Counted from the stretch's first letter, positions 38,128 to 47,382 are shown. The stretch is 64,000 nucleotides of DNA from Flavobacterium undicola (GCF_009909155.2 NZ_JAAAPM020000017.1:24568-88567); one strand, 5' to 3'. The notes: generated by a model from the letters alone, not told the origin. Made by a program: numbers and translations.

Positions 38128-38610
38128 ATGAAAAAAAACATTCCATTTTTATTACTATTTTTTATTTGTTCGGTACTACAAACTAATGCTCAAACAAACA
38201 TCAAAAATAAAGCTAACATACTGGAAGGCATTTGGTTATTTAAATCTCAAAAAACTTCAGATAAACCAGAAATGGGATTTGTTCCAATGAATACCGGAAT
38301 TCTTAAAATTATTTCATCAGATGGTAAATTCACAAATTTCACACCTAATCCTTACAAAATAATTATAGGAACTGATGGACTATGTCATGTAAAATCTGAT
38401 AGTATTTATGTAGAATCAGTACAACATTCTGTTATTCCTAGTCTAATAGGAAAAGACAATAGGTTAATTTATAAACTACATGATAATTTTCTTTATCTTA
38501 AATTCTTCTTAGAAAAAAATGCTATAAATCAAGATGTAAATATCTGGATTGAAGAAATTTGGGAAAAAGCTCAAATGCCCAATCAAATAACCACTGAGAC
38601 AATAAAATGA
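38128..38610 (+). CDS. Secreted DUF4488-like protein
   Basis: This 160-residue protein has a signal peptide (about 1-21, ends TNAQ). A short beta-rich domain follows with LEGIWLFKSQKTSDKP, MGFVPMNTGILKIISSDGKFTNF and WIEEIWEKA. This resembles the DUF4488 lipocalin-like family of Bacteroidota. Function unknown. It stands between the lactonase gene (divergent) and the BatA-like gene. Confidence 0.65.
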   Translation: MKKNIPFLLLFFICSVLQTNAQTNIKNKANILEGIWLFKSQKTSDKPEMGFVPMNTGILKIISSDGKFTNFTPNPYKIIIGTDGLCHVKSDSIYVESVQHSVIPSLIGKDNRLIYKLHDNFLYLKFFLEKNAINQDVNIWIEEIWEKAQMPNQITTETIK

Positions 38611-38717
38611 TTTAAAAGATTGATTTATGGAATTTCATATTTAAAAAATCTCAGAAGCTAAAAGCAAAGTGCATAGTTTTAACTATTTTTGGATATTAAA
38701 TAAAACCCAAAACAAGA

Positions 38718-40646
38718 ATGCAATTCAAACATCCTGAAATTTTATACTTTCTGTTCTTATTGATTGTACCTGTTTTGGTTCATTTGTTTCAATTTCGTCG
38801 TTTTAAAAAAGAATATTTCACCAATGTTCAATTTTTAAAATCGATTTCCATCCAAACCAGAAAAAGTTCCCAACTCAAAAAATGGTTGCTGCTTTGCTGC
38901 CGTTTATTGCTACTTACTTTTGTTATTTTGGCTTTCGCCCAACCTTTTTTTGAAGCCAAAGACAACAATAACCGTTCGAATGAAATGTATATTATTCTGG
39001 ACAATTCTTTTAGTATGCAGGCCAAAGGGAAAAAAGGCGAATTACTGAAAAGAGCCGTGCAGGAATTACTGGAAGAAACTCCTGAAAACACTAACTTTTC
39101 ATTACTTACCAATACCGAAAGCTATTGGAATACCGATATCAAATCGATTAGAAGTACATTGCAAAATTTAAAATACAGTGCCATTCCGTTTGAATTAGAT
39201 CATTTGTTAGCCAAAATAAATGCGCATCCTACAAATGCAAAAAAGGACATTATCATTATTACTGATGCCATAGGAATTGACCAAAAGCAACTCAAAAGCA
39301 TTTCTAAAAACGATGTCAGTTATTTTATAATTCCAAAATCGGAACAAAAAAACAATGTAGCTGTTGACAGTGTTTTCATTAATGAAACTACTAGTGACTT
39401 CTATGATATCAATGTGGCATTATCGAGTTATGGCGATGCTATCAAGCCAGTTTCTGTGGCAATTTACAATCAAAACAAATTGATTGCTAAAACGGTTTCT
39501 AATTTAGAAAGCCCGAAAAAATCATTACACTTTAGTATTCCAAAGCAAGCATTCCATGGTTATGTTTCCATTAGCGATAATGGCTTGACTTATGACAACA
39601 CCTTTTATTTTAGTATTTCGAAAGTCAAAAAAACCAATATCATCAGCATTGGCGAAGCATCAAAAAGTAACTTTCTACAACGCATTTACACCAATGACGA
39701 ATTCAATTACAGCAATTCAGAATTGGCTGTATTAAACTATAACAATATTGAAAAACAAGATGTTGTTGTCTTGAATGAATTAGACGAAATTCCGCAGGCT
39801 TTACAAATTACCTTAAAAGCATTTGTTCAAAAAGGCGGCAATCTTATTGTAATTCCATCGGCAAAAAGTTCAATTACAACACTAAATTCGTTTTTGGGGA
39901 ATTTTGGACGCATCCAATTCAAAAATTACGAAAATGTAGAAAAACTAATTACCAAAATAAATTTCAATCACCCTTTATTTTCAGGTGTCTTTGAAAATAA
40001 AATTACTAATTTCCAATATCCTTCTACCAAAGCTTCGTTTGCCTTTTCAAGTTCTAGTCCGGCAGCCTTATTTTATGATAATCAAAGTACTTTTCTAACT
40101 GCTTTGCAATCCAGTATTTCAGCTGTTTGTGTTTTTTCGGCACCAATAAATACCGAAAATTCTAACTTCCAACAATCGCCATTAATTGTTCCTACCTTTT
40201 ACAAAATGGCGCTGTACAACCAAAAAAATGGTATTAACGCACTTACTATTGGAAATCAAAATCCATTTATAGTGGATGCCTCACTATCAAAAGACGCTAT
40301 TTTAGAAGTTAAAAATTCGAGCGAACAATTTATTCCGATACAACAAATCATGAATACTAAAGTCAAAATGACTTTTAATGATTTGCCTTTAGAAGCTGGC
40401 AATTTTGAAATTTACAATCAAAAACAATGGGTAGAAAACATTAGTTTTAATTACAACAGAAGCGAAAGCAATCTAAACTCATTGGACAACAACTCCCTAT
40501 CCCAATACAACACCTCCGAAGCTATTGAAAGTGTTTTTCACAGCCTACAAACCGACCGAATGGATAATCAACTTTGGAAATGGTTTGTTATCTTTGCACT
40601 GCTCTTTCTTCTATGCGAAATGGCTATTATAAAATTCCTGAAATAA
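38718..40646 (+). CDS. BatA-domain and vWA-like membrane protein
   Basis: This 642-residue protein has the BatA/aerotolerance N-terminal domain (MQFKHPEILYFLFLLIVPVLVHLFQFRRFKKEYFTNV; two membrane helices by about 75). A von Willebrand A-like segment follows with MYIILDNSFSMQAKGKKGELLKRAV (MIDAS-type DxSxS altered to DNSFS) and DIIIITDAIG. A last membrane helix lies near 620-640. It resembles the large BatA-like proteins of Bacteroidota that sit by dihydroorotase genes. Role unclear; it may scaffold a cell-envelope complex. The dihydroorotase-like gene starts 16 bases later. Confidence 0.85.
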   Translation: MQFKHPEILYFLFLLIVPVLVHLFQFRRFKKEYFTNVQFLKSISIQTRKSSQLKKWLLLCCRLLLLTFVILAFAQPFFEAKDNNNRSNEMYIILDNSFSMQAKGKKGELLKRAVQELLEETPENTNFSLLTNTESYWNTDIKSIRSTLQNLKYSAIPFELDHLLAKINAHPTNAKKDIIIITDAIGIDQKQLKSISKNDVSYFIIPKSEQKNNVAVDSVFINETTSDFYDINVALSSYGDAIKPVSVAIYNQNKLIAKTVSNLESPKKSLHFSIPKQAFHGYVSISDNGLTYDNTFYFSISKVKKTNIISIGEASKSNFLQRIYTNDEFNYSNSELAVLNYNNIEKQDVVVLNELDEIPQALQITLKAFVQKGGNLIVIPSAKSSITTLNSFLGNFGRIQFKNYENVEKLITKINFNHPLFSGVFENKITNFQYPSTKASFAFSSSSPAALFYDNQSTFLTALQSSISAVCVFSAPINTENSNFQQSPLIVPTFYKMALYNQKNGINALTIGNQNPFIVDASLSKDAILEVKNSSEQFIPIQQIMNTKVKMTFNDLPLEAGNFEIYNQKQWVENISFNYNRSESNLNSLDNNSLSQYNTSEAIESVFHSLQTDRMDNQLWKWFVIFALLFLLCEMAIIKFLK

Positions 40647-40661
40647 AAACATTCTATTTAT

Positions 40662-41915
40662 ATGAAACTAATTATCCGAAGCGCCAAAATTATCGACCCT
40701 CAAAGTTCTTTTCACAATCAAACGGTAGATATTTTAATTGTAGATGGATTAATTGAAAAAATTGGAGCTTCTTTACCCAATCCAGACCAGGCAGAAGAAC
40801 TAAAACTAGATAATCTTCATGTATCTCAAGGTTGGTTTGACAGCAGCGTTTCTCTAGGGGAACCTGGTTTTGAAGACAGAGAAACCATCGCAAACGGATT
40901 ACTGGTTGCTGCAAAAAGTGGTTTCACCGGAATTGGTTTACAACCCAATTCTTTTCCTATAATTGACAATCAATCCCAAATTAATTTTGTAAAAACCAAA
41001 GCTATTGGTCACGCAACAACACTTTTCCCTATTGGTGCCTTAACTAAGAATGCCGAAGGAAAAGACATGGCTGAATTGTTTGATATGAAACAAGCCGGAG
41101 CGATTGCCTTTGGTGATTATAATAAAAGTTTTGAAAATGCCAATTTGCTGAAAATTGCTTTACAATATACTCAAGACTTTAACGGATTAGTGATTGCTTA
41201 TTCTCAGGATTCTAACATAAAAGGACAAGGTGTTGTTAACGAAGGAGTAGTTTCTACCCGCTTAGGACTGAAAGGAATTCCTAATCTTGCCGAAGAATTA
41301 CAAGTAGCCCGAAATTTATTTTTACTCGAATATACCGATGGAAAATTACATATCCCAACAGTTTCTACAGCTAAATCAGTAGCATTAATCAAAGAAGCTA
41401 AAGCCAAAGGATTGAATGTAAGCTGTAGTGTAACGGTTCATCATCTAACAATGACCGACGAAAAATTAGACAGTTTTGATACCCGCTATAAAGTGACTCC
41501 GCCTCTAAGAACAGAAGAAGACAGACAAGCATTATTAGCCGGAATTCTGGACAACACTATCGACATGATTACAACTGACCATAATCCAATGGACATTGAA
41601 CATAAAAAAATGGAATTTGATATGGCAAAAAACGGAACTATTGGTTTAGAAAGTGCTTTTGGCGCTTTAATGAACGTATTGCCTTTAGAAAAAGTAATCG
41701 AAAAATTAACTAGCGGAAAAACGGTATTTGGTATCGAAAATTTACCACTAAATGAAGGAGCTATAGCCAACCTCAGTTTATTCAATCCTGAAGGAGTAAG
41801 CACTTTTACAAAAGCTGCTATTTTATCGAAATCTAAAAACTCAGCTTTTTTAGGAATGGAAACAAAAGGAAAAGCATACGGAATTGTAAATCAAGGTCAA
41901 TTAATAGTAGCATAA
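40662..41915 (+). CDS. Dihydroorotase-like amidohydrolase lacking the HxH metal motif
   Basis: This 417-residue protein has the amidohydrolase fold of the PyrC multifunctional-complex type: start MKLIIRSAKIIDPQSSFHN, a TDHNPMDIEHK segment and VHHLTMTDEK. The canonical DLHVHLREPG is replaced by DSSVSLGEPG, so both HxH histidines and the substrate-binding Arg are lost. The HVST histidine is replaced as well (PTVST). The family is conserved in Flavobacteria, and such proteins are thought to be non-catalytic partners or to have a different job. Annotated simply as dihydroorotase in many genomes; the missing ligands argue for caution. Confidence 0.82.
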   Translation: MKLIIRSAKIIDPQSSFHNQTVDILIVDGLIEKIGASLPNPDQAEELKLDNLHVSQGWFDSSVSLGEPGFEDRETIANGLLVAAKSGFTGIGLQPNSFPIIDNQSQINFVKTKAIGHATTLFPIGALTKNAEGKDMAELFDMKQAGAIAFGDYNKSFENANLLKIALQYTQDFNGLVIAYSQDSNIKGQGVVNEGVVSTRLGLKGIPNLAEELQVARNLFLLEYTDGKLHIPTVSTAKSVALIKEAKAKGLNVSCSVTVHHLTMTDEKLDSFDTRYKVTPPLRTEEDRQALLAGILDNTIDMITTDHNPMDIEHKKMEFDMAKNGTIGLESAFGALMNVLPLEKVIEKLTSGKTVFGIENLPLNEGAIANLSLFNPEGVSTFTKAAILSKSKNSAFLGMETKGKAYGIVNQGQLIVA

Positions 41916-41918
41916 AAC

Positions 41919-42245
41919 ATGAACAATACAATCGAAGAAGGAAAAACAGCCGCAATAACCAGTTATATTTTAGGAATTGGAGTTTTTATTGCGATGTCCA
42001 TGAATGCCGAAGACAAAAATTCTTACGCCTCTTTTCATATCCGCCAAGGCTTAGGAATCACCCTAACTTTTATTTCGCTGGGTTTAATCATCAGTAATTT
42101 TGACAGTATGATGATATCAATTCCTATGTGGATTTTCGTTTCAGTACTTTGGTCGTATGGTATTTTTAGTGCTATAAAAGGCGAAACAAAACCTATGCCC
42201 CTTGTTGGAAATTTATATCAAAAATGGTTTAAAAGCATCTCTTAA
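41919..42245 (+). CDS. Tic20/DUF4870-like small membrane protein
   Basis: This 108-residue protein has three predicted helices, with ITSYILGIGVFIAMSMN, SYASFHIRQGLGITLTFIS and FVSVLWSYGIFSAIKG. The pattern FHIRQGLGI is typical of DUF4870/Tic20-like proteins (often named import component protein). It starts 3 bases after the dihydroorotase-like gene and is likely in the same transcript. Function unknown. Confidence 0.82.
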   Translation: MNNTIEEGKTAAITSYILGIGVFIAMSMNAEDKNSYASFHIRQGLGITLTFISLGLIISNFDSMMISIPMWIFVSVLWSYGIFSAIKGETKPMPLVGNLYQKWFKSIS

Positions 42246-42340
42246 AATTCCAAAAAATAAATTCCAAATTTCAACCTCAGTCCTAAGTAGAATCAAATTC
42301 CAAAACTGAACACTAAAAAACTGAACACCGAACACTTATT

Positions 42341-42991
42341 ATGAATCTATCCCTAGAATACCTCATCAGAGAACCCAAAATAAAATTAGACAAAAACCCT
42401 TTATTACTATTATTACACGGTTACGGAAGCAATGAAGCTGATTTATTTTCGTTTGCCTCCGAATTACCAGAAGAATATTATGTTATTTCTGCTCGTGCTC
42501 CTTATGACTTACAATACGGAAGTTATGCCTGGTATGCTATTAATTTTGATGCCAATGAAAACAAATTTTCTGACCATGAACAGGCTAAATTATCAAGAGA
42601 TTTAATCGCTCAATTTATTGAAGAATTAGTTACCAATTATCCTATTGACAAAAATGCTATTTCTTTATTAGGCTTCAGCCAAGGTGCGATTTTAAGTTAT
42701 AGCATTGCACTTTCGCATCCTGAAAAAATTCAAAAAGTCATTGCATTGAGTGGTTATATTAGCGAACCTATATTTGAAGAAAATTACAAAAACAATAATT
42801 TTTCAAATTTGCAAGTATTTGCTGCTCACGGAACAGTAGATCAGGTAATCCCGGTAGAATGGGCACGAAAAGCAAAACCTTTTTTGGCTAATTTAGGAAT
42901 AGAATCAGTTTATAAAGAATACCCTATTGGTCACGGAGTTTCGCCTCAGCTTTTCAATGATTTCAAAAATTGGTTAATACAGCAAAATTAA
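42341..42991 (+). CDS. Alpha/beta-hydrolase, phospholipase/carboxylesterase family
   Basis: This 216-residue protein has the family set of motifs: LLLLHGYGSNEADLF near the start, nucleophile Ser in LLGFSQGAILSY, Asp in GTVDQVIPVEWA, and His in YPIGHGVSPQ. It resembles small carboxylesterases (YpfH/EstB type). Cytoplasmic, with no signal peptide. Its natural ester is not known. A bidirectional terminator follows. Confidence 0.93.
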   Translation: MNLSLEYLIREPKIKLDKNPLLLLLHGYGSNEADLFSFASELPEEYYVISARAPYDLQYGSYAWYAINFDANENKFSDHEQAKLSRDLIAQFIEELVTNYPIDKNAISLLGFSQGAILSYSIALSHPEKIQKVIALSGYISEPIFEENYKNNNFSNLQVFAAHGTVDQVIPVEWARKAKPFLANLGIESVYKEYPIGHGVSPQLFNDFKNWLIQQN

Positions 42992-43013
42992 TTTTACCTT
43001 AAATTAATTACAC

Positions 43014-43053
43014 AAAAAATCCCGTCTCGTTTTAAAATGAGACGGGATTTTTT
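43014..43053. terminator. Bidirectional terminator
   Basis: A stem of about 14-15 bp (ATCCCGTCTCGTTTT paired with AAAATGAGACGGGAT, one G-T pair) is followed by T6. It lies between the convergent esterase and FKBP genes. Confidence 0.92.
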
Positions 43054-43072
43054 ATTCCAACAAACACTGCTT

Positions 43073-44059
43073 TTAGTGGCAGTTTTTATCTAAATGTTTT
43101 TTAATTCTACTTGCATTAGTGGTGTTTCCGCTACAATCAGGAATAGATGCAAAAGGAGTAACAACTCCATTAACTGTTATTTCACTTCTGGTAAGATAGC
43201 TATCTCCATCATCATCAATATCTATATAATTAGGGATTCCATCTCCATCAAAATCATCAGGATTAGCAACACCTGTTGCAAATGTTCTCATATAATTATC
43301 GCCATTAAGATCTTCAAGGTAAGAAGGAATTCCGTCATTATCTAAATCAGATCTTTTAATAGCGTATAGTTTAAAGCTAAATACCAAAGGCGCATAACTT
43401 GGTATCGAACCACTTCCTGAACTATAATACCCTAATCCTGATGGCAAAAACATTACCCCTGCACCAAAATTATTATAAGTAACTGTTCCATCAGCATTTA
43501 AAACAGGCGCATCTCCTGTTCTAAACTCAGGAAAAACTTCACTCCATCCCATGATAGTTTCATATAAATTCAAAAAAGTTTGAGGGTATTTTACTTCTTC
43601 AAATTGTGTTGATGTTAAAGTTGTAACTTCACTAACAGTAGTTTTATATAAATACTGCCCTCTGTATGAAGACAAAACACCATCAACATTACACGGTTTT
43701 TCCCCTGTTCCTTCTCTTAAAACTAAATAATAAATTCCGTAATCAATTTCGTGTAACCTAAGAGTCTTTTTAATCAACTTTGGAAAAGTACTACTATTCA
43801 AATAAGACATTATAGAAGGTTGACTTCCTCCTGTTGGAATTTTAGTAAACACCACGTCCTGATCTTCTGGTTGCCCAGGTGCATTAGTAACATTTATATA
43901 ATACGAATTTAAATATTCTTCAATTGTGGTATTATCTGTAGTAAATTGTTCTTGAAAATCTCTGAGAGGTTCGGCTTCAATAGAATTATCATCTTTCGAA
44001 CATGAAAATAAAGAGAGGCATGTAATTATTAAAATAAAATAATACTTAAATTTGTTCAT
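43073..44059 (-). CDS. FKBP-type peptidyl-prolyl isomerase lipoprotein with Ca2+-binding loops
   Basis: The protein has 328 residues and a lipobox LSLFSC (Cys about 20). The middle part (about 110-235) is FKBP-like (GVLSSYRGQYLYKTTVSE, GVMFLPSGLGYYSSG). The C-terminus has Asp-rich DNDGIPSYLEDLNGDN and DFDGDGIPNYIDIDDDGD, resembling thrombospondin-3-type calcium repeats. A folding catalyst in the periplasm or at the outer membrane is likely, although the FKBP active site is not clearly conserved. It stands alone, convergent with the esterase. Confidence 0.82.
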   Translation of the reverse strand: MNKFKYYFILIITCLSLFSCSKDDNSIEAEPLRDFQEQFTTDNTTIEEYLNSYYINVTNAPGQPEDQDVVFTKIPTGGSQPSIMSYLNSSTFPKLIKKTLRLHEIDYGIYYLVLREGTGEKPCNVDGVLSSYRGQYLYKTTVSEVTTLTSTQFEEVKYPQTFLNLYETIMGWSEVFPEFRTGDAPVLNADGTVTYNNFGAGVMFLPSGLGYYSSGSGSIPSYAPLVFSFKLYAIKRSDLDNDGIPSYLEDLNGDNYMRTFATGVANPDDFDGDGIPNYIDIDDDGDSYLTRSEITVNGVVTPFASIPDCSGNTTNASRIKKHLDKNCH

Positions 44060-44137
44060 TATAGCTGAATTTTAAGTGCGCAAGATACAATATTGATTTA
44101 TTTTTGTAAACTATTTAACTCTGATTTTAGAAATTTT

Positions 44138-44554
44138 ATGCGAATAGATAAATATTTATGGTGTGTCCGATATTACAAAACCCGAAATATGGTGACGGAA
44201 GCCTGTAAAAAAAATCATATCACCGTAAACGGTATGGTTGCTAAGCCATCCAAGGAAGTTTTTCCTACAGACAAAATTACTTTTAGAAAAGACCAAATCA
44301 CTCAAATCATCACCGTCTTAGACATTCCAGAGAATCGTGTAGGTGCTAAATTAGTTGACATCTATCGAAGAAACGATACTCCTGCTGAAGTGTACCAACA
44401 TTTGGAATTATTAAAACTATCCAAAGAACACTATCGCAAAAACGGAACAGGAAGACCAACTAAAAAAGACCGTAGGGATATTGATGAATTTGGAAATGAA
44501 ATCCATCATGATGATAAAGATGATTTAAATTCCAATCCCGAAGTTTCGGGATAA
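44138..44554 (+). CDS. S4-domain RNA-binding protein, Hsp15-like
   Basis: This 138-residue protein begins MRIDKYLWCVRYYKTRNMV, the S4 fold seen in Hsp15 (HslR), which recycles stalled 50S subunits. The upstream in-frame ATG at 44093 gives an odd hydrophobic leader, so 44138 is preferred. The C-terminal half is basic, then acidic (ending DDLNSNPEVSG). The last codons sit on a short palindrome TCCCGAAGTTTCGGGA. Confidence 0.88.
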   Translation: MRIDKYLWCVRYYKTRNMVTEACKKNHITVNGMVAKPSKEVFPTDKITFRKDQITQIITVLDIPENRVGAKLVDIYRRNDTPAEVYQHLELLKLSKEHYRKNGTGRPTKKDRRDIDEFGNEIHHDDKDDLNSNPEVSG

Positions 44555-44685
44555 AAATCAAAATTCCAAAAGACTAAAAATCAAACCTCAATACTAAAAT
44601 TTTAAATTCCCTTTCGAATTTGGAATTTGGGATTTCAACATAGAAACTTCGCACCCTAAATTTGTACATTAGTAAAAAAAAAATC

Positions 44686-45186
44686 ATGAGCAAAAATATC
44701 ATTCTAACAAACCAAGAAATTAAACACAAGACAAAACGTATTGCTTACCAAATCTATGAAACCTTCATAGACGAAGAAGAAGTTGTACTTGCTGGAATTG
44801 CTAGTAACGGTTATGTATTTGCCGAAAAAATTGCTCAAGAATTAAAAACTATCTCTGGTTTAAAGGTCTTATTATGTGAGGTACACATAGACAAACAAAA
44901 CCCAAATTTAGCCATACAAACTTCCATTCCTTCCGAAGAATATGCTAACAAGGGCTTAATTCTTATCGATGATGTATTGAATTCAGGCACAACCTTAATT
45001 TATGCAGTAAGACATTTTTTAGATGTGCCCTTAAAAAAATTCAAAACAGCGGTCTTAGTCGATCGCAATCATAAAAAATATCCTGTAAAAGCTGATTTTA
45101 AAGGAATCTCTCTTTCTACTTCTTTATTAGAACATGTTCGAGTAGAATTTGACCAAGACAATAATAGCTATGCCTGGCTAAGCTAA
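44686..45186 (+). CDS. Phosphoribosyltransferase (PyrR-like)
   Basis: This 166-residue PRTase has the PRPP-binding loop LILIDDVLNSGTTLIYAVRHF and KKFKTAVLVDRNHKKYPV. The pattern recalls PyrR/hypoxanthine PRTases, with VVLAGIASNGYVFAEKIA at the N-terminus. Substrate not assignable. The start at 44686 (MSKNIILTNQEI) is preferred over 44662. Its end overlaps the convergent aroK gene by 9 bases. Confidence 0.87.
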   Translation: MSKNIILTNQEIKHKTKRIAYQIYETFIDEEEVVLAGIASNGYVFAEKIAQELKTISGLKVLLCEVHIDKQNPNLAIQTSIPSEEYANKGLILIDDVLNSGTTLIYAVRHFLDVPLKKFKTAVLVDRNHKKYPVKADFKGISLSTSLLEHVRVEFDQDNNSYAWLS

Positions 45187-45696
45187 AATCAACAGAATAT
45201 CCTCTACAGTCTCTTCTATCGTTTTTTGATCTACAGTAACGACATGTTGCGCTTGATTGTAATAATAACTTCTTTCAAAAAGATGAGTAGCAATAAACTC
45301 TTTCATCTCGACATCAGTCTTGTTCGCGATAAGGGGTCTATTGCTCTTATTTAACGACAATCTATCAGCCAAGGTCTCAATAGACGCTTTTAAGTAAATA
45401 GACAAGACATCTTCTCTTTTTAATAATTCATGATTATTAGCATAACAAGGTGTTCCTCCACCCAAACCAATTATAATAGGCTCGGTAAAATTCAATAATT
45501 CTACAAAACATTCGTGTTCTAATTTCCTAAAATGGATTTCTCCTTTTTCAGCGAATATCATTTTGATGGTCATTTTTACCTTTTTTTCGATAAATTCGTC
45601 CAAATCAACAAAAGGAATTTCAAGCTTTTTTGACAATTCTTTGGCAATAGTTGACTTTCCACAACCCATATAACCTAACAGTATAATTTTCTTCAT
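45178..45696 (-). CDS. aroK: Shikimate kinase
   Basis: This 172-residue kinase of the aromatic amino-acid pathway has Walker A GYMGCGKSTIAKEL, shikimate-binding DLDEFIE, GLGGGTPCY and RPLIANKTD. The lid contains FERSYYYNQAQHVV. It is convergent with and overlaps the PRTase by 9 bases. Length and motifs are typical. Confidence 0.96.
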   Translation of the reverse strand: MKKIILLGYMGCGKSTIAKELSKKLEIPFVDLDEFIEKKVKMTIKMIFAEKGEIHFRKLEHECFVELLNFTEPIIIGLGGGTPCYANNHELLKREDVLSIYLKASIETLADRLSLNKSNRPLIANKTDVEMKEFIATHLFERSYYYNQAQHVVTVDQKTIEETVEDILLILA

Positions 45697-45766
45697 AGAA
45701 TAAAACCCTATAAACTAAGGTGTTAAAATTTATTATTAAAAAAAGACAAATTTATAATAAAATAGC

Positions 45767-45798
45767 TTGGAAATAATAAAAAAAACGCCTTATATTTG
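45767..45798 (+). promoter_or_regulatory. Promoter of the tRNA cluster
   Basis: TTGG (45767-45770), 20 bases, then TATATTTG (45791-45798) match the flavobacterial -33/-7 promoter. The first tRNA starts 25 bases downstream. Confidence 0.78.
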
Positions 45799-45823
45799 CA
45801 CCCGCAATCAGGGAACGATGCAA

Positions 45824-45896
45824 GACTCGATAGCTCAGTTGGTAGAGCACATCACTTTTAATGATGGGGTCCTGGGTTCGAGCCCCAGTCGGGTCA
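45824..45896 (+). tRNA. tRNA-Lys (anticodon TTT), copy 1
   Basis: The 73-nt cloverleaf has acceptor arm GACTCGA/TCGGGTC (one G-T pair) and an anticodon loop CTTTTAA with anticodon TTT. The T-arm CTGGG/CCCAG encloses TTCGAGC. The 3' CCA is not encoded. Confidence 0.97.
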
Positions 45897-45938
45897 CAAA
45901 TTAAGTGATTCACTTGAAAAACGTTCTCTGATGCATTC

Positions 45939-46011
45939 GACTCGATAGCTCAGTTGGTAGAGCACATCACTTTTAATGATGGGGTCCTGGGTTCGAGCCC
46001 CAGTCGGGTCA
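45939..46011 (+). tRNA. tRNA-Lys (anticodon TTT), copy 2
   Basis: Identical in all 73 bases to the copy at 45824-45896, after a 42-base spacer. The 3' CCA is not encoded. Confidence 0.97.
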
Positions 46012-46012
46012 C

Positions 46013-46047
46013 AAAAGGTTAAGTAAATATTTTACTTAACCTTTTTT
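46013..46047 (+). terminator. Hairpin after the second tRNA-Lys
   Basis: A perfect 15-bp stem (AAAAGGTTAAGTAAA / TTTACTTAACCTTTT) with a three-base loop is followed by T6. It may separate tRNA-Lys from tRNA-Leu transcription. Confidence 0.85.
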
Positions 46048-46054
46048 ACTTTTA

Positions 46055-46137
46055 GGCCACGTGGAGAAACGGTAGACTTGCCATCTTGAGGGGGTGGTGC
46101 TCGTAAGGGCGTGTGGGTTCAAATCCCACCGTGGTCA
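46055..46137 (+). tRNA. tRNA-Leu (anticodon GAG)
   Basis: A class II tRNA of 83 nt. The acceptor stem is GGCCACG/CGTGGTC (one G-T), and the anticodon stem CCATC/GGTGG encloses loop TTGAGGG (anticodon GAG). A long variable arm TGCTC-GTAA-GGGCG and T-arm GTGGG/CCCAC follow. CCA is not encoded. It follows a hairpin that terminates the tRNA-Lys pair. Confidence 0.92.
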
Positions 46138-46158
46138 CTTTAAAAGCTCATAAAGATT

Positions 46159-46209
46159 TTAGCCGACATTTAGTTAATAATTCATCATTATCAACTAAAT
46201 GTCGGCTAA
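46159..46209 (+). terminator. Long perfect hairpin after tRNA-Leu
   Basis: Seventeen-base perfect arms (TTAGCCGACATTTAGTT and complement, 46159-46175 / 46193-46209) surround an AT-rich 17-base loop. It is a strong candidate terminator; the T stretch after it is imperfect. The remaining 218 bases to the next gene are AT-rich with nothing recognisable. Confidence 0.7.
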
Positions 46210-46427
46210 TTTATTTTAAAAACTTTTTCTAAATAGACTCAAATTTAAGACTTAAACTCTTTAAAAATGTTTCCCAAAAAAACCACAATAGAATGCTTTA
46301 ATTCCCTTTCTATTACCAAATTGTTAATTTCAATATTTAAAAATATTTTCTTACTTATTTTAACTAGTTTTACACTTTATAAAACACCTATAACATACTA
46401 TAAGTTTAAAACACAAAGTACACCTTA

Positions 46428-47225
46428 ATGAAAAAAATTAGTTTAATTTTAATTTCAGTCTTTATTATTTCATGTAATTCAGATACAGAGGAAAAAGTTA
46501 CAGAAACATCAACTCCCTTATTTATTAGTACAACAACAAATGACAATACCGTCACAGTTGATCAAAATTTTACAGTTAATATTATAGGCTCTGAGAACTT
46601 AAAGGGACTTGGTTTATCTGCTGACAACTTCACAACTTCTTCTTTTGTATACCCGGGAAGCGGTTTTGGCAATTCTACCATTTTAAACTATAGATTTGTA
46701 GATATAGGTGAAAAAACACTTTATTTTCAAGGCGTTAAAGACGACAACACAAAAAGCGATATAAAATCAATTACTTTTAATGTAATCAAAGGAAATTGTG
46801 CAAAAATAGTTAGCTTAAAAATAACATCTTTCTATAGAATGAATACTTCTTGGGACCCTGAATACAGTAATTCCGATCCAAATCGTTTAGCTGATGTTTG
46901 TTTCAGCATCACTAAACTTAACTTTACTAGTCCATTTGAAAATAAATTAAATCAGAAACTTTGGTATAAATCTGAAGTAAAGGAAAACCAAGGTAATTTG
47001 ACTTGGGACTTATCAAAATTAAATTTATATCTTAATCCAAACAATACATTCAATTTTGGCTTAGCAGATATTGATAATTACCCTGTCGCTCAAGATTTAA
47101 CAATGAGTCCTCCTGAAATACAATTTTCCTTAGCTTCATATATACAAACAAAACCAAACTCTATCACACTAAGTTATCCACAAAATAATTTAGAATTCAT
47201 TCTCGAATTAGAATGGCCTAATTAA
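46428..47225 (+). CDS. Hypothetical lipoprotein
   Basis: This 265-residue protein has a short lipoprotein signal (LISVFIISC, Cys about 16), a Thr/Ser-rich linker and a beta-rich domain. I do not recognise a family. It stands alone after the tRNA genes, in a more AT-rich setting than its neighbours, and looks like a lineage-specific exported protein. Two Cys residues (in KGNCAKIV and LADVCFSI) could form a disulfide. Confidence 0.7.
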   Translation: MKKISLILISVFIISCNSDTEEKVTETSTPLFISTTTNDNTVTVDQNFTVNIIGSENLKGLGLSADNFTTSSFVYPGSGFGNSTILNYRFVDIGEKTLYFQGVKDDNTKSDIKSITFNVIKGNCAKIVSLKITSFYRMNTSWDPEYSNSDPNRLADVCFSITKLNFTSPFENKLNQKLWYKSEVKENQGNLTWDLSKLNLYLNPNNTFNFGLADIDNYPVAQDLTMSPPEIQFSLASYIQTKPNSITLSYPQNNLEFILELEWPN

Positions 47226-47347
47226 ATTGTTTTTTAACTATTTGTGCAATTATTATATGAACAGCATAAATAATTAAACACTTTATATTACACTTAACAT
47301 ATATCAAAGTCAATTCTAAAAATAAAATAATTGCATTACAACATAAA

Positions 47348-47382
47348 AAAAGGTCTTTAATTCAGTGATTAAAGACCTTTTA
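47348..47382. terminator. Bidirectional terminator
   Basis: Perfect 14-bp stem (AAAAGGTCTTTAAT / ATTAAAGACCTTTT) with a six-base loop, between the convergent lipoprotein and DUF3826 genes. Confidence 0.9.

Noticed and set aside
46138..47225. Possible genomic island at tRNA-Leu
   Set aside because: Only one lipoprotein gene follows; no integrase and no direct repeat of the tRNA end could be found.
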